From Bacilli bacterium (GTDB lineage Bacteria > Bacillota_I > Bacilli_A > RF39 > UBA660), in contig JAFQES010000014.1 in assembly GCA_017398945.1 (NCBI GenBank), positions 1 through 64,000 of the forward strand: a stretch of DNA of 64,000 nucleotides, read 5' to 3'. The translations under genes were made by a program, and so were the position numbers. Shown one piece after another: positions 15,899 through 24,827 of the stretch (position 1 is the first letter of the stretch; the number at the start of each line of letters is the position of its first letter). Below the pieces are notes generated by a model that worked only from the letters and a program-made list of their open reading frames with translations, had not been told where the DNA came from and did no database searches.

Positions 15899-18385
15899 AT
15901 GGGACTTTTAAAGAAGTTGTTTGATACAGAATACAAAGAATTAAAAAGGTTTAATGAGATAGCTAATAAGATTGTAGCTATGGAAAGTGATATAGAAAAA
16001 TTATCTGATGAAGAATTAAAAGCTAAAACCGAGGAGTTTAGAAAAGAATTAGCTGAAGGAAAAGATTTAGATGAATTGGTTATTCCAGCTTTTGCAGTTG
16101 CTAGAGAAGCTTGTTTTAGAGCAATTGGAGAAAAACCTTATTTAGTGCAGTTAATTGGTGGACTTGCCATTCATTATGGTAATATTGCGGAAATGAAAAC
16201 TGGTGAAGGTAAAACTTTAACAACAGTGTTACCTGCTTATTTAAATGCGTTAAGCGGTAAAGGTGTTCATGTTGTTACGACGAATGAATATTTATCAAGT
16301 AGAAATGCTGAATGGATGAAACCAATTTATGATTTATTAGGAATAACTGTTGGAGTTAACTTAAGAGAATTAAGTCCGAAAGAAAAAAGAGAAGTTTATA
16401 ATAAAGATATTACTTATTCTACGAATAATGAAATTGGATTTGATTACTTAAGAGATAATATGGTTGTTAAAGCAACTGAGCGTGTTTTAAGACCACTTAA
16501 CTTTTGCATTATCGATGAGGTTGATTCAATACTAATAGATGAGGCTAGGACTCCGTTAATTATTTCTGGCGGACAACTTAATTCAGTTAATTTATATGTT
16601 AATGCCGATAGAGCTGCTAAAATATGTAAGGAAGATATTGATTATACAATTGATGAAAAAACTAAATCTGTGTCTTTAACAGAAGACGGCGCTAAGAAAA
16701 TGGAAAAACATTTTAAATTAGATAATCTTTATGATATGGATAATACAGCTTTAGTTCATTGTTTAAATCAAGCTTTAAAAGCTAACTATGGATTTAAAAA
16801 AGATGTTGATTATGTGGTTAATGAAGATGAAGTAATTATTGTTGATCAATTTACAGGAAGATTAATGCATGGTAGACAATTTAGTGATGGACTTCACCAA
16901 GCTTTAGAAGCTAAAGAAGGTGTGACTATTAATGCCGAAACTAAAACTATGGCGACGATAACATTCCAAAATTTATTTAGAATGTATAATAAATTATCTG
17001 GTATGACTGGTACAGCTAAAACCGAAGAAGAAGAATTTAGAAACATTTATAATATGTATGTTATTCAAATTCCAACTAATAAACCAGTTGTAAGAGAAGA
17101 TTTGGCTGATTTAGTTTATGCTAATGCTAAAGGAAAATATAAAGCAATTATAAATACAGTTAAACAAATTCATGAAACAGGACAACCAATCTTAATTGGT
17201 ACTATTTCCGTAGAAGCTAATGAATATTTAAGTGGTTTGCTTAAAAAAGCGGGATTAAAACATGAAGTTTTAAATGCTAAGAACCATGAAAGAGAAGCAG
17301 AAATTATTGCAAAAGCTGGTGAAAAGGGAGCTATCACTTTAGCAACTAATATGGCTGGTCGTGGTACTGATATTAAATTAGGTGAAGGAATTAGAGAACT
17401 TGGTGGTTTATGTGTTATTGGAACAGAACGTCATGAATCTCGTCGTATTGATAATCAGTTAAGAGGACGTGCTGGAAGACAAGGCGATCCTGGTATGAGC
17501 CAATTCTTCGTATCTTTTGAAGATGATTTAATGCGTCGTTTTGGAACTGATAGAATTAAAATGATGCTTGAAAATATGGGAGTTACCGATGAACAAGCAA
17601 TTCGTTCTAAGGTTTTAACTAAGAGTATTGAAACCGCTCAAAAGAAAGTTGAAGGAAATAACTACGATATTAGAAAAAGCTTACTTGATTATGATAATGT
17701 TTTAAATGAGCAAAGAGAAATAATTTATAATCGTCGTAATGAAATTTTAGATGAAGAAAGTATTCATGATAAAATATTAGTATCATTTAAAAATACAGTT
17801 GAAGATTTAGTTAATGCTCATATTGAACCAGAAGGTTATTTAACAGATTATGATTTATCTGAAATCGCTGAATATATGAATACTAATTTCTTGAAAAATA
17901 AAGAAATTAAACTAGAAGAATTAAAAGATAAAAAAGAAACAGATGTTACCGATTGCTTGTATGATTTAGTTGTGAGTGATTATGAAGCAAAAATTAAAGA
18001 TATTCCATATACAGATGAATTTGAAAAAGCAATATCATTAAGAGTAATTGATTCAAGTTGGGTTGACCATATGAACGATATGGAACATTTAAAAGAAGGT
18101 ATTGGACTTAGAGGATATGGTCAAGTAAATCCAATTCAAGCTTACACTATGGAAGGATTTGAAATGTTTGATAATCTACTTAGTAAGATAGATAGTACAA
18201 TTGCTAAATTCTTACTTAAAGCAGAAGTAAAACAAAATATTGAAAGAAAACAAACTTTAAAAGGAAATGCCTCTGATGGAAAAGAAACTATTAAGAAATC
18301 TCCTAAGAGAAGTGTAAAAGTTGGAAGAAATGATGCTTGTCCATGTGGCAGTGGTAAAAAATACAAGCAATGTTGTGGAAAATAA
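15899..18385 (+). CDS. secA: Preprotein translocase ATPase SecA
   Basis: 828 residues. ATG 15893 is one base from TGGAGG; ATG 15899 has seven-base spacing and is chosen. SecA pushes unfolded preproteins through SecYEG. Visible: Walker A EMKTGEGKTLTT near residue 100, DEAD-type FCIIDEVDSILIDEA near 205, TGTAKTEEEEF, AGRGTDIKLGEG, motif VI QLRGRAGRQGDPG, and the C-terminal zinc finger CPCGSGKKYKQCC. The zinc tail (SecB/ribosome contact) is intact. Length is normal. Confidence 0.98.
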   Translation: MGLLKKLFDTEYKELKRFNEIANKIVAMESDIEKLSDEELKAKTEEFRKELAEGKDLDELVIPAFAVAREACFRAIGEKPYLVQLIGGLAIHYGNIAEMKTGEGKTLTTVLPAYLNALSGKGVHVVTTNEYLSSRNAEWMKPIYDLLGITVGVNLRELSPKEKREVYNKDITYSTNNEIGFDYLRDNMVVKATERVLRPLNFCIIDEVDSILIDEARTPLIISGGQLNSVNLYVNADRAAKICKEDIDYTIDEKTKSVSLTEDGAKKMEKHFKLDNLYDMDNTALVHCLNQALKANYGFKKDVDYVVNEDEVIIVDQFTGRLMHGRQFSDGLHQALEAKEGVTINAETKTMATITFQNLFRMYNKLSGMTGTAKTEEEEFRNIYNMYVIQIPTNKPVVREDLADLVYANAKGKYKAIINTVKQIHETGQPILIGTISVEANEYLSGLLKKAGLKHEVLNAKNHEREAEIIAKAGEKGAITLATNMAGRGTDIKLGEGIRELGGLCVIGTERHESRRIDNQLRGRAGRQGDPGMSQFFVSFEDDLMRRFGTDRIKMMLENMGVTDEQAIRSKVLTKSIETAQKKVEGNNYDIRKSLLDYDNVLNEQREIIYNRRNEILDEESIHDKILVSFKNTVEDLVNAHIEPEGYLTDYDLSEIAEYMNTNFLKNKEIKLEELKDKKETDVTDCLYDLVVSDYEAKIKDIPYTDEFEKAISLRVIDSSWVDHMNDMEHLKEGIGLRGYGQVNPIQAYTMEGFEMFDNLLSKIDSTIAKFLLKAEVKQNIERKQTLKGNASDGKETIKKSPKRSVKVGRNDACPCGSGKKYKQCCGK

Positions 18386-18428
18386 CTCGCAAACCCAGAT
18401 AATATAAGGGAAAACGCGAGTTTTTTCT
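18384..18428 (+). terminator. secA terminator
   Basis: AACTCGC (18384-18390) pairs with GCGAGTT (18416-18422). An inner CCC/GGG pairing extends the stem, and T residues follow. Confidence 0.75.
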
Positions 18429-18480
18429 TTGCTAAAAAATTGCGAGTTTATATGCTCTGAGCGACTTTAGATACCTTTTT
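18427..18480 (+). repeat. 54-base dispersed element, copy 1
   Basis: Begins CTTTGCTAAAAAATTGCGA and ends TTTAGATACCTTTTT, with a variable middle. A second copy at 19118-19170 has the same ends and nearly the same length. This copy ends 57 bases before the CYTH gene start, in its probable 5' region. Confidence 0.6.
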
Positions 18481-18537
18481 CCGTTATTTTTGAAAGATAA
18501 AAAAATATGATATAATTATTTATAGGAGTTGATAATA

Positions 18538-19116
18538 ATGAAAATGGAAACAGAAATTACTGTATTAGTTAAGAGTACTTATAATGACCTAAAAAAGGAA
18601 TTAGAAAAGAATGGCTTTCAAATAAAAGAAGAATATGAATTAAGGGATGACTATATGATTAATAATGATATTGACTTATCAAAATTATCAAAATTAGAAA
18701 TTCTTCAAAATTGTATTCTGGTTAGAGATATAGTTAATATAAAAAAAGAATTACTTTATAAATATAAAAAGTATGCTTCTAATGGAGATATATTAGAACA
18801 AGGTAAAGTAGAATGTCCTGTTACGGATATTGATAAAGCTGTCAAATTTATGGAATCAATAAATTATAAAAAAATATTTAATGTATATGATAAATGCATA
18901 GTGTTTGCAAATAGAGAAACTGAGCTAGTAGTGCAATTAGTAAATAATAAATATATTTTTATAGAAATGGAATCTGAATGTGAACATATAGATAGAAAAT
19001 ATGAATCTGCTGAAGAATTAATGAAAGATTTAAGTAGGTATAATTTACCAATTGATAATTCCAATTATTTTGTAAAAAAAGCTGAATTAATATTAAGTGA
19101 AACATTAAAAATATAG
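18538..19116 (+). CDS. CYTH-domain protein (adenylate cyclase/thiamine triphosphatase-like)
   Basis: 192 residues. ATG 18538 lies 10 bases after AGGAG; the TTG at 18529 is too close. The N-terminus METEITVLV gives the E-x-E-x-K-like opening of CYTH tunnel enzymes, with V replacing the usual K at the end. Further charged strands follow (LVRDI, LLYKYKKYA, GKVECPV, FIEMESE, FVKKAELIL). Family members hydrolyse triphosphates such as ThTP or inorganic triphosphate, or act as class IV cyclases. The N-terminal ExExK is incomplete, so substrate is open. It is flanked on both sides by the repeat element. Confidence 0.65.
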   Translation: MKMETEITVLVKSTYNDLKKELEKNGFQIKEEYELRDDYMINNDIDLSKLSKLEILQNCILVRDIVNIKKELLYKYKKYASNGDILEQGKVECPVTDIDKAVKFMESINYKKIFNVYDKCIVFANRETELVVQLVNNKYIFIEMESECEHIDRKYESAEELMKDLSRYNLPIDNSNYFVKKAELILSETLKI

Positions 19117-19117
19117 T

Positions 19118-19170
19118 CTTTGCTAAAAAATTTCGAAAAAGTATTAAAAGAGTATTTTAGATACCTTTTT
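19118..19170 (+). repeat. 53-base dispersed element, copy 2
   Basis: Begins CTTTGCTAAAAAATTTCGA and ends TTTAGATACCTTTTT. It matches copy 1 (18427-18480) at both ends in the same orientation, while the middle 20 bases differ. It lies 82 bases before the broken acetyltransferase at 19253. Confidence 0.6.
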
Positions 19171-19252
19171 AGAACCATTTTTTTCTAAATTTTTATTAAA
19201 ATAAAAGAGAATGATTAAACATGTGAAATAATTTATATATAGAAGTTGATAT

Positions 19253-19720
19253 ATGGAATATCAATTAGAAAAAGTTACTTTAGATAAAAAAGAGATTTTA
19301 TATAATTTATTATAATTTGCATTATATGATGGAAGTCAATATATAAAAAACGAGTTAAACCAAAAAGGTATGTTTAATTATACTTGGTTTGATAATTATT
19401 TTACTGACTTAGATAGAGAAGCTTATTTTATAAAAAGTAGTAATAATTATTTAGGATTTGTTATGATAAATGAAAATTTAAAGTTTAATAAATCAGGTAA
19501 AAGTGTAGCAGAATTTTTAATAATACCACAATATAGAAGAAATCATATAGGTAAAAAAGTAGCTATTGAAATTTTTGATAAGTATAAAGGTTATTGGGAA
19601 GTTGAACCAATAGAAGGTAGTGAACAGGCATATTATTTTTGGAAAAAAACTATTGAGGAATATACAGAGAATAATTATGAAATAAAAGATAACCAAGTTT
19701 TTGTATTTGAAAAACTGTGA
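19253..19720 (+). pseudogene. GNAT acetyltransferase interrupted by an early nonsense codon
   Basis: The frame starts MEYQLEKVTLDKKEILYNLL, meets TAA at 19313-19315 (codon 21), then continues FALYDGSQYIKNEL into the open region from 19370. The usual family reading at the stop is LLQFALYD, so a single C-to-T change (CAA to TAA) explains it. The rest is a plausible GNAT core: AEFLIIPQYRRNHIGKKVAIEIFDKY (acetyl-CoA loop R-R-x-x-I-G-K) and YYFWKKTIEEYT. Re-initiation at ATG 19370 could give a 116-residue piece that keeps the CoA loop. Confidence 0.75.
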
Positions 19721-19738
19721 AATGATAGGAGGTGTTTC

Positions 19739-20308
19739 ATGACTTTAGAGGAAATAGATAAACAAATACATAATTGTAATTTGTGTGAGGGCATGGTAGA
19801 AAAGTTTCCAAATAGTAAAACTGTATCTAAAGGTCGAAAAAAGGACATAGTAATATTAGGAGAAGCCCCTGCTAATAATGGATGGAGAAAAAGTGGTATT
19901 GCTTGGTATGATGTAAATCATAAATTATTACCATCAGGAGTAGTTTTGCAGAAACTATTAGATATAATAAATTTAACAATAGAAGATACATACTTTTTAG
20001 AGGCAATTAAATGTTTTCCTAAAGACAGAAAATATTTAAAGAAATGTAATAATAATTGTAAAAAATATTTACTACAACAATTAAGTGTTATTAATCCTAA
20101 AGTAGTATTAGCTTTAGGTGATTCAGCAACTAAGGCTATTTTAGACATTAAATATAATAAGTTTAGTGAAATTGTTGGAAAAAAATATTGTATTAATAAT
20201 ATTGTGATTATACCAATATATCATCCTAGCCCTATATCTCCAAAAAGTTATAATGGTAATGTAGAAATTTTTGAAAATATAAAAAAGTACATAGGAGAGA
20301 TTTATTAG
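19739..20308 (+). CDS. Uracil-DNA glycosylase superfamily protein (family 4-like)
   Basis: 189 residues with an AGGAGG ribosome site. An N-terminal CNLC (13-16) plus later CF and CNNNCKKYLL cysteines suggest the Fe-S cluster of family 4/5 UDGs. Motif 1 is GEAPANNGWRKSG, where family 4 has GEAPGxxE; the distal IPIYHPSPIS segment corresponds to the HPS motif. It would remove uracil or a related base from DNA. A second, unrelated family-1 Ung is encoded at 61273. It lies between two broken GNAT genes in an accessory patch. Confidence 0.75.
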   Translation: MTLEEIDKQIHNCNLCEGMVEKFPNSKTVSKGRKKDIVILGEAPANNGWRKSGIAWYDVNHKLLPSGVVLQKLLDIINLTIEDTYFLEAIKCFPKDRKYLKKCNNNCKKYLLQQLSVINPKVVLALGDSATKAILDIKYNKFSEIVGKKYCINNIVIIPIYHPSPISPKSYNGNVEIFENIKKYIGEIY

Positions 20309-20323
20309 TTGAATTAGAAGAAT

Positions 20324-20573
20324 ATATTTTCAATTAATAAAGATAATTTAGCTCAACTACATCCAGAATATAGAGAAAAGATGGCTATATTAGATTTGTA
20401 AGAGGTAAATAATTGTAATGTCAAATGCTATTTGGCTATTGAAAATAACAAAGCTATTGGTCTTATCATGGATTGATGTATTTGCCTATAATGAAATAGG
20501 TAAGAATTTTTATTCTAAAAATAATTATCATACAAGAGGCGAAATAAGAGTAAAAAATAACAGATTAATATAA
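20324..20573 (+). pseudogene. Decayed GNAT acetyltransferase with stops and an internal deletion
   Basis: Translation gives KDNLAQLHPEYREKMAILDL, a TAA, then EVNNCNVKCYLAIENNKAIGLIMD. After a jump in the reading, IDVFAYNEIGKNFYSKNNYH is followed by TRGEIRVKN and a stop at 20571. The two ends are those of a GNAT protein (N-terminal LHPEYR, C-terminal FAYNEIGKNFYSKNNY), but the central acetyl-CoA-binding part is missing. This is a remnant, not an active gene. Confidence 0.65.
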
Positions 20574-21046
20574 AAAAACATGGTGGGGATTGGACAATGT
20601 TAAAAATTATAAAATTATGTTCTGGAGCTACAATAATATAAATTTTCCCATAAGATTTTATATCATTTTCGTTTTTTGTAGATAAGAACATGCTAATTTC
20701 ATGAAATCTTTTGATGAGTTTTAATTTTTAATAAGCTTCTACTTTTAATGGACTGGTCTATAATGTTAGGTTTTTATTTGCTTTTTGTAAAAAAAACACC
20801 TGTTACCTTTTTGAAAGATTGGCAATTATTGATAATAAAACCCAACTTATTGTTTCGATAATATTATTTATTAAACTTTAGTGGAGACAATGTAAGTGGC
20901 TAAAGATACATAATAGAGTAATCTTACAAAGTTTGGCAATGTTTGTTTATGAAATTCATTAATTAAAAAAATAATAATAAGATTAATTGTTTATTTATTT
21001 GTTTTTTGTGTTAAAATAAGTTTAGTATTGGGTAGAAGGTGTGATT
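20574..21046. other. Gene-free, decayed stretch
   Basis: About 470 bases with no supportable ORF, RNA or clear repeat. Frames are broken by many stops. A segment near 20795-20825 (TGTTACCTTTTTGAAAGAT) loosely resembles sequence beside repeat copy 1. A weak TTAAAAT -10-like sequence just before 21020 may serve the downstream operon. Confidence 0.5.
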
Positions 21047-21979
21047 ATGAATTTTTTAAATGAAAATAGCGAAAAAGATTTACATTTAGTTTGTTCAGCT
21101 GATATAGGTTTAATTAGTCAATTAATCGATGAAGCTATATCTAATAATGTTAAATCCTTTTATATAAAAGTTTTGTGTGAGGAAAATATATTTTTAGTAG
21201 GATATAAAATGTTAGAAGATAGAATTGATTATTCTATTCGTTGGGATGATTTAGCTTCATTAGGGTTTGCTGCTGCAGAACATATTAGACGTAATAGTAA
21301 AAATGAAATTTTAAGTTGTTTAAATTTATATGCTCAATCAAATAAATTTATTCTTTTAAGTTTTATGACTGGTGAAAGATCTGTAGAATATTCACTTAAA
21401 AATAGTAATTTATTAGTTAATAGATTATGTATGAGAACATTTACGGAATATGAAAAGCATTCTATAAAAAAATGCGTGATTCAACAGAATATTACTTCTA
21501 TTTCCCTTACAATGGTATTTTCTGTTATATTTTTGGGGTTGGCTATATTTATAGAAGTTTGTGCATTTATACATGACAAAATTATGTGGGATTATATTTT
21601 GGGAGGCATTATTTTTCTTGCTTTGGGAATTATTTTATTAATTATGTATTTTAATTTTAAAAATACTACGGTAGAATTTTGCGATAAAAAAATAGTAAAA
21701 AATACATTTTCTAAAAAAAGAATTATATATAATATAACGGATATAGCTAAAATTGTTAACTATTATGTTGATGGAAGATTAATTAAATGCTACATACATT
21801 TGAAAAATAATAAAGTAATAAAGTGTTATATTACGATTTCTCGAGGAAGTGTTTATAAACCACATCTTGATGTTCTAAGAAATATATTAGAAACAGTTAG
21901 ATTTATTGAGTGTCTAGTCAGAATTAACAATGGAATCGTAGAAAATTTAAATACTGTTTCGTTAGTAAATTATAGATAG
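21047..21979 (+). CDS. Two-span membrane protein, first gene of the MoxR/VWA operon
   Basis: 310 residues. ATG 21047 follows AGAAGGTG. A soluble N-terminal part (1-140) is followed by two membrane spans (about 150-173 and 180-202) and a C-terminal beta-rich region (about 205-290: VEFCDKKIVKNTFSKKRIIYNITDIAKI) resembling a bacterial PH-like domain. The family is not recognised. The next gene, also with two spans and a similar C-terminal domain, starts 11 bases downstream. The pair may form a membrane complex linked to the AAA+ and VWA proteins. Confidence 0.6.
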   Translation: MNFLNENSEKDLHLVCSADIGLISQLIDEAISNNVKSFYIKVLCEENIFLVGYKMLEDRIDYSIRWDDLASLGFAAAEHIRRNSKNEILSCLNLYAQSNKFILLSFMTGERSVEYSLKNSNLLVNRLCMRTFTEYEKHSIKKCVIQQNITSISLTMVFSVIFLGLAIFIEVCAFIHDKIMWDYILGGIIFLALGIILLIMYFNFKNTTVEFCDKKIVKNTFSKKRIIYNITDIAKIVNYYVDGRLIKCYIHLKNNKVIKCYITISRGSVYKPHLDVLRNILETVRFIECLVRINNGIVENLNTVSLVNYR

Positions 21980-21990
21980 GTGGTATATTT

Positions 21991-22509
21991 ATGGAAAAAA
22001 TTTTTAAAAGAGCTACTCGTGATATAAAAAGAGCTTATACTACTGATGTGATAAATAAAATGACATACGATGAAGGAAAATATTGTGGTGGAGATGTTGT
22101 AGAATTTAAGTTTTCAAAAAGTATTTATTTGTTTTTTTTAGGATCTGCTTTGTTTTTCTTTCTTTTTCCTCCGCTAGTTATTTTTACCGGGGCTTTGAAG
22201 GTTGAATCCCCTAAAGATGGTTTTTATCTTCTTGCAATGTTTTTTGGAATAGCAATCATATGTTTAGTGTGTACTATTATCTTCTTAAAGAAAATTATTT
22301 ATATAAAAAGTCAAAAGGTGTTTGTAATTAGTAATATCTTCAAAAAAAAGACTTTTTATATGTATGACATAGATTATGTGAAAAGTAATCCGGGCGATGG
22401 ATATATATTTTATATCAAAGGAAAGAAAGTGTTTAAAATAGGACTTCTGTTGGAAAATTCGGGAGAAGTATTGTTTCTTTTAAAAGAAAACAGAAAAAAA
22501 ATAGTATAA
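21991..22509 (+). CDS. Small membrane protein with PH-like C-terminal domain
   Basis: 172 residues. Two membrane spans (about 45-66 and 80-102) precede a short beta-rich segment (KIIYIKSQKVFVISNIFKKKTFYMYDIDYVKS) of the DUF304/PH-like type. The ribosome site is TAGGTGG and the gene lies 11 bases after its upstream neighbour and 17 before the MoxR gene. It has no catalytic motif. A role as partner or anchor of the downstream complex is inferred from context only. Confidence 0.55.
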   Translation: MEKIFKRATRDIKRAYTTDVINKMTYDEGKYCGGDVVEFKFSKSIYLFFLGSALFFFLFPPLVIFTGALKVESPKDGFYLLAMFFGIAIICLVCTIIFLKKIIYIKSQKVFVISNIFKKKTFYMYDIDYVKSNPGDGYIFYIKGKKVFKIGLLLENSGEVLFLLKENRKKIV

Positions 22510-22526
22510 AATAGGGAGATATTGTT

Positions 22527-23519
22527 ATGTTAAATGAAAATGTGAACATATCACAAGAAGAACTTTTAAAGTCAACTAATTTATTAAAGTTGCTTGATAA
22601 TTATTTTAACGAGAAGATAGTTGGACAAAAGAATCTTGAAATTTCTTTATTAACAGCGTTGTTAGCTAATGGTCATATTTTATTGGAATCAGTTCCAGGC
22701 CTTGCTAAAACTACAGCATCCAAAGTAATGACAGATGCTGTCGCTGGAAAATTTTCAAGAATTCAATGCACTCCTGATTTGTTGCCAAGTGATATAATTG
22801 GAACTCAAGTATATAATTATTCTTCTAGTGAATTTGAAACCAAAACAGGACCTGTTTTTGCTAATTTTGTTTTATTAGATGAAATAAATCGGTCTAGTTC
22901 TAAGACTCAAAGTGCTATGTTAGAAGCAATGCAGGAAAAACAGGTAACAATTGGCGGGGAAATTTATAAATTACCCGAGGTATTTATTGTTATAGCTACA
23001 CAAAATCCAATTGAACAAGAAGGTACATATTTATTATCTGAAGCGCAATTGGATAGATTTTTAATTAAAGAAAAATTAAATTATCCAACTATATCTGAAG
23101 AAATAGAAATATTAAATAGAATTGAAAAAGAAATATTCGATTCTAATAATGCAATTATGAGTTTAGAAGACATAATTTTTTTACAAAACATTAGAAAGAA
23201 AGTTTATATTGATAATAGTATAAAAAAATATATTGCTGATATTATTTATACTACAAGATTTCCTAAAGGAATAATCCCTGATAATTTAGCAGAGTATATT
23301 GAGGCAGGGGCAAGTACGAGAGGAGCTATTGCTTTTATGGAGTGTGCTAAATCAGTTGCTTTACTTAATGGCAGAACTCACGTAATACCAGAAGATATAA
23401 AAACTTTAAGATATAGTGTTTTACGACATAGAATCGCTCTTACTTTTACTGCTTTAGCTGACAATGTATCAGTAGAAAGTATTATTGATGCTATTTTTGG
23501 AGCTATTCAAACACCATGA
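22527..23519 (+). CDS. MoxR-family AAA+ ATPase
   Basis: 330 residues. AAA+ chaperones of this family act with VWA-domain partners to mature or insert metal or protein complexes. Walker A is ESVPGLAKT (near 55), Walker B FVLLDEINRSSSKTQSAMLEAMQE (near 115), sensor 1 IATQNPIEQEGTYLLSEAQLDRF, and sensor 2 is in GASTRGAI. These give a full active site. The DUF58 gene starts inside its stop (ATGA overlap), showing tight coupling. This is the core of the 21-28 kb operon. Confidence 0.95.
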   Translation: MLNENVNISQEELLKSTNLLKLLDNYFNEKIVGQKNLEISLLTALLANGHILLESVPGLAKTTASKVMTDAVAGKFSRIQCTPDLLPSDIIGTQVYNYSSSEFETKTGPVFANFVLLDEINRSSSKTQSAMLEAMQEKQVTIGGEIYKLPEVFIVIATQNPIEQEGTYLLSEAQLDRFLIKEKLNYPTISEEIEILNRIEKEIFDSNNAIMSLEDIIFLQNIRKKVYIDNSIKKYIADIIYTTRFPKGIIPDNLAEYIEAGASTRGAIAFMECAKSVALLNGRTHVIPEDIKTLRYSVLRHRIALTFTALADNVSVESIIDAIFGAIQTP

Positions 23520-24391
23520 AAAAAAGTTATATCAATAGGATAAAAAATAATGTTTCAATTTTTTCTAAAAAATATTCAAAAAACATACTAGATGGCAATT
23601 ATCGGTCAGTTTATAAGGGAAAAAGTTTAAATTTTGATGATTTGCGAGAATATGTGGTTGGAGATAATGTTAGAGATATTGATTGGAAAGCTAGTGCTAG
23701 AAGTAGAAAATTTTTAATTAAGCAGTATATTGCTGAAAAAAAACATAACATAATTATAATTATGGATGCAGACAAGAAAATGTTAGCTGAGTCAAAAGAT
23801 GGGGACGAAAAAAAAGATATATCATTAATGACTGCAGGTACAATTGCTTATTTAGCAATAAAAAATGGTGATGAGGTGGGTAGTATTTATAATTTAAATA
23901 ATAAAATAGAATACTTTCCCTTTAAAAATAGTTTTTATCATTTAGAATTAGCTTTAGCCAGGTATGATTTAGATACAAATATTAATAGCACTTCAAATAT
24001 AAATGATACAATTAATTTCTTACGAAATCATATTCAAAAAAATTTAATAGTATTTATAATAACGGATATTGATGGGTTAAATAGAATTGATCAAAAATAT
24101 ATTAAGGAATTATCAATGAGACATGATTTAATGATAATCACTATATCAGATGGCTTTATTTATGGAGATGAAACTTACGATATAGATAGCAATGAATACA
24201 TACCATTATTTATTTCGAAAAATAAAGAACTGTTAAAACTAGAAGAGAAGATTCATCAAGACGTATATTCAACCTTTGTAAATAAATCTAGTGGGTATAA
24301 AATTGGGATGACTGTAATAAATAGTAATGCTGAAATCCCTATGAAAATTATATATTTATTGGAGAGTTATAAGTATGCAAATAGAATTTGA
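23516..24391 (+). CDS. DUF58 protein
   Basis: 291 residues, soluble. The diagnostic DUF58 block is present at about 40-70: GKSLNFDDLREYVVGDNVRDIDWKASAR (D-x-R-x-IDW-x-SAR). A VWA-like Rossmann half follows (IIIIMDADKKM...). DUF58 proteins nearly always accompany MoxR and VWA genes. Here it overlaps both neighbours (4 bases with MoxR, 17 with the next gene), so translation is likely coupled. Confidence 0.93.
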   Translation: MKKSYINRIKNNVSIFSKKYSKNILDGNYRSVYKGKSLNFDDLREYVVGDNVRDIDWKASARSRKFLIKQYIAEKKHNIIIIMDADKKMLAESKDGDEKKDISLMTAGTIAYLAIKNGDEVGSIYNLNNKIEYFPFKNSFYHLELALARYDLDTNINSTSNINDTINFLRNHIQKNLIVFIITDIDGLNRIDQKYIKELSMRHDLMIITISDGFIYGDETYDIDSNEYIPLFISKNKELLKLEEKIHQDVYSTFVNKSSGYKIGMTVINSNAEIPMKIIYLLESYKYANRI

Positions 24392-24827
24392 GTTACAACC
24401 TTTATTTTCTTTTTCAATAATCCCCGTGTTAATAATTTTAGCTATTTTTTTGAGTATGACTGCTTTTTTTATAAAGAAATTTTTAAAGCCTAAAGTAGTT
24501 GAAAGTAAAAAAACTGTTAAAAATGTTAGCTTAATTAAGTCACAATTTTTAGAAAAAATTAGTGACTTAGAAACAAAATTTGAAAATAAAAAATTAACTA
24601 GTCGAGAAGCTTATCAAGAACTAAGTTTGTTAATTAGGTTATTTGTTTATGAGCTAACCAGTTTAGAAGTTCACAAATATACTCTTAGAGAAATAGAAAA
24701 AATAAATATTCCTGTTCTTACAGAACTAATTAAAGAATATTATGATCCGGAATTTTCAAAATTATCAAGAGGAAATATAAAAAATTCGATTGTAAAAACA
24801 AAAGAGGTAATTGAAAAATGGAATTAA
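24375..24827 (+). CDS. Single-span protein of the MoxR/VWA operon (DUF4381-like)
   Basis: 150 residues. One membrane span (about 13-35), then a basic, helical cytoplasmic part: LTSREAYQELSLLIRLFVYELTSLE and a C-terminal YYDPEFSKLSRGNI. In length, position (between DUF58 and the first VWA gene) and the LIRLF...EL pattern it resembles the DUF4381/BatD-tail proteins of other MoxR operons. The match is by layout only. GGAG at 24361 sets the start. Confidence 0.6.
   Translation: MQIEFELQPLFSFSIIPVLIILAIFLSMTAFFIKKFLKPKVVESKKTVKNVSLIKSQFLEKISDLETKFENKKLTSREAYQELSLLIRLFVYELTSLEVHKYTLREIEKINIPVLTELIKEYYDPEFSKLSRGNIKNSIVKTKEVIEKWN

Noticed and set aside
20777-20823. Possible third copy of the 53-base element
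   Set aside because: Only the TACCTTTTT...GAAAGAT part resembles it; spacing and ends do not match.
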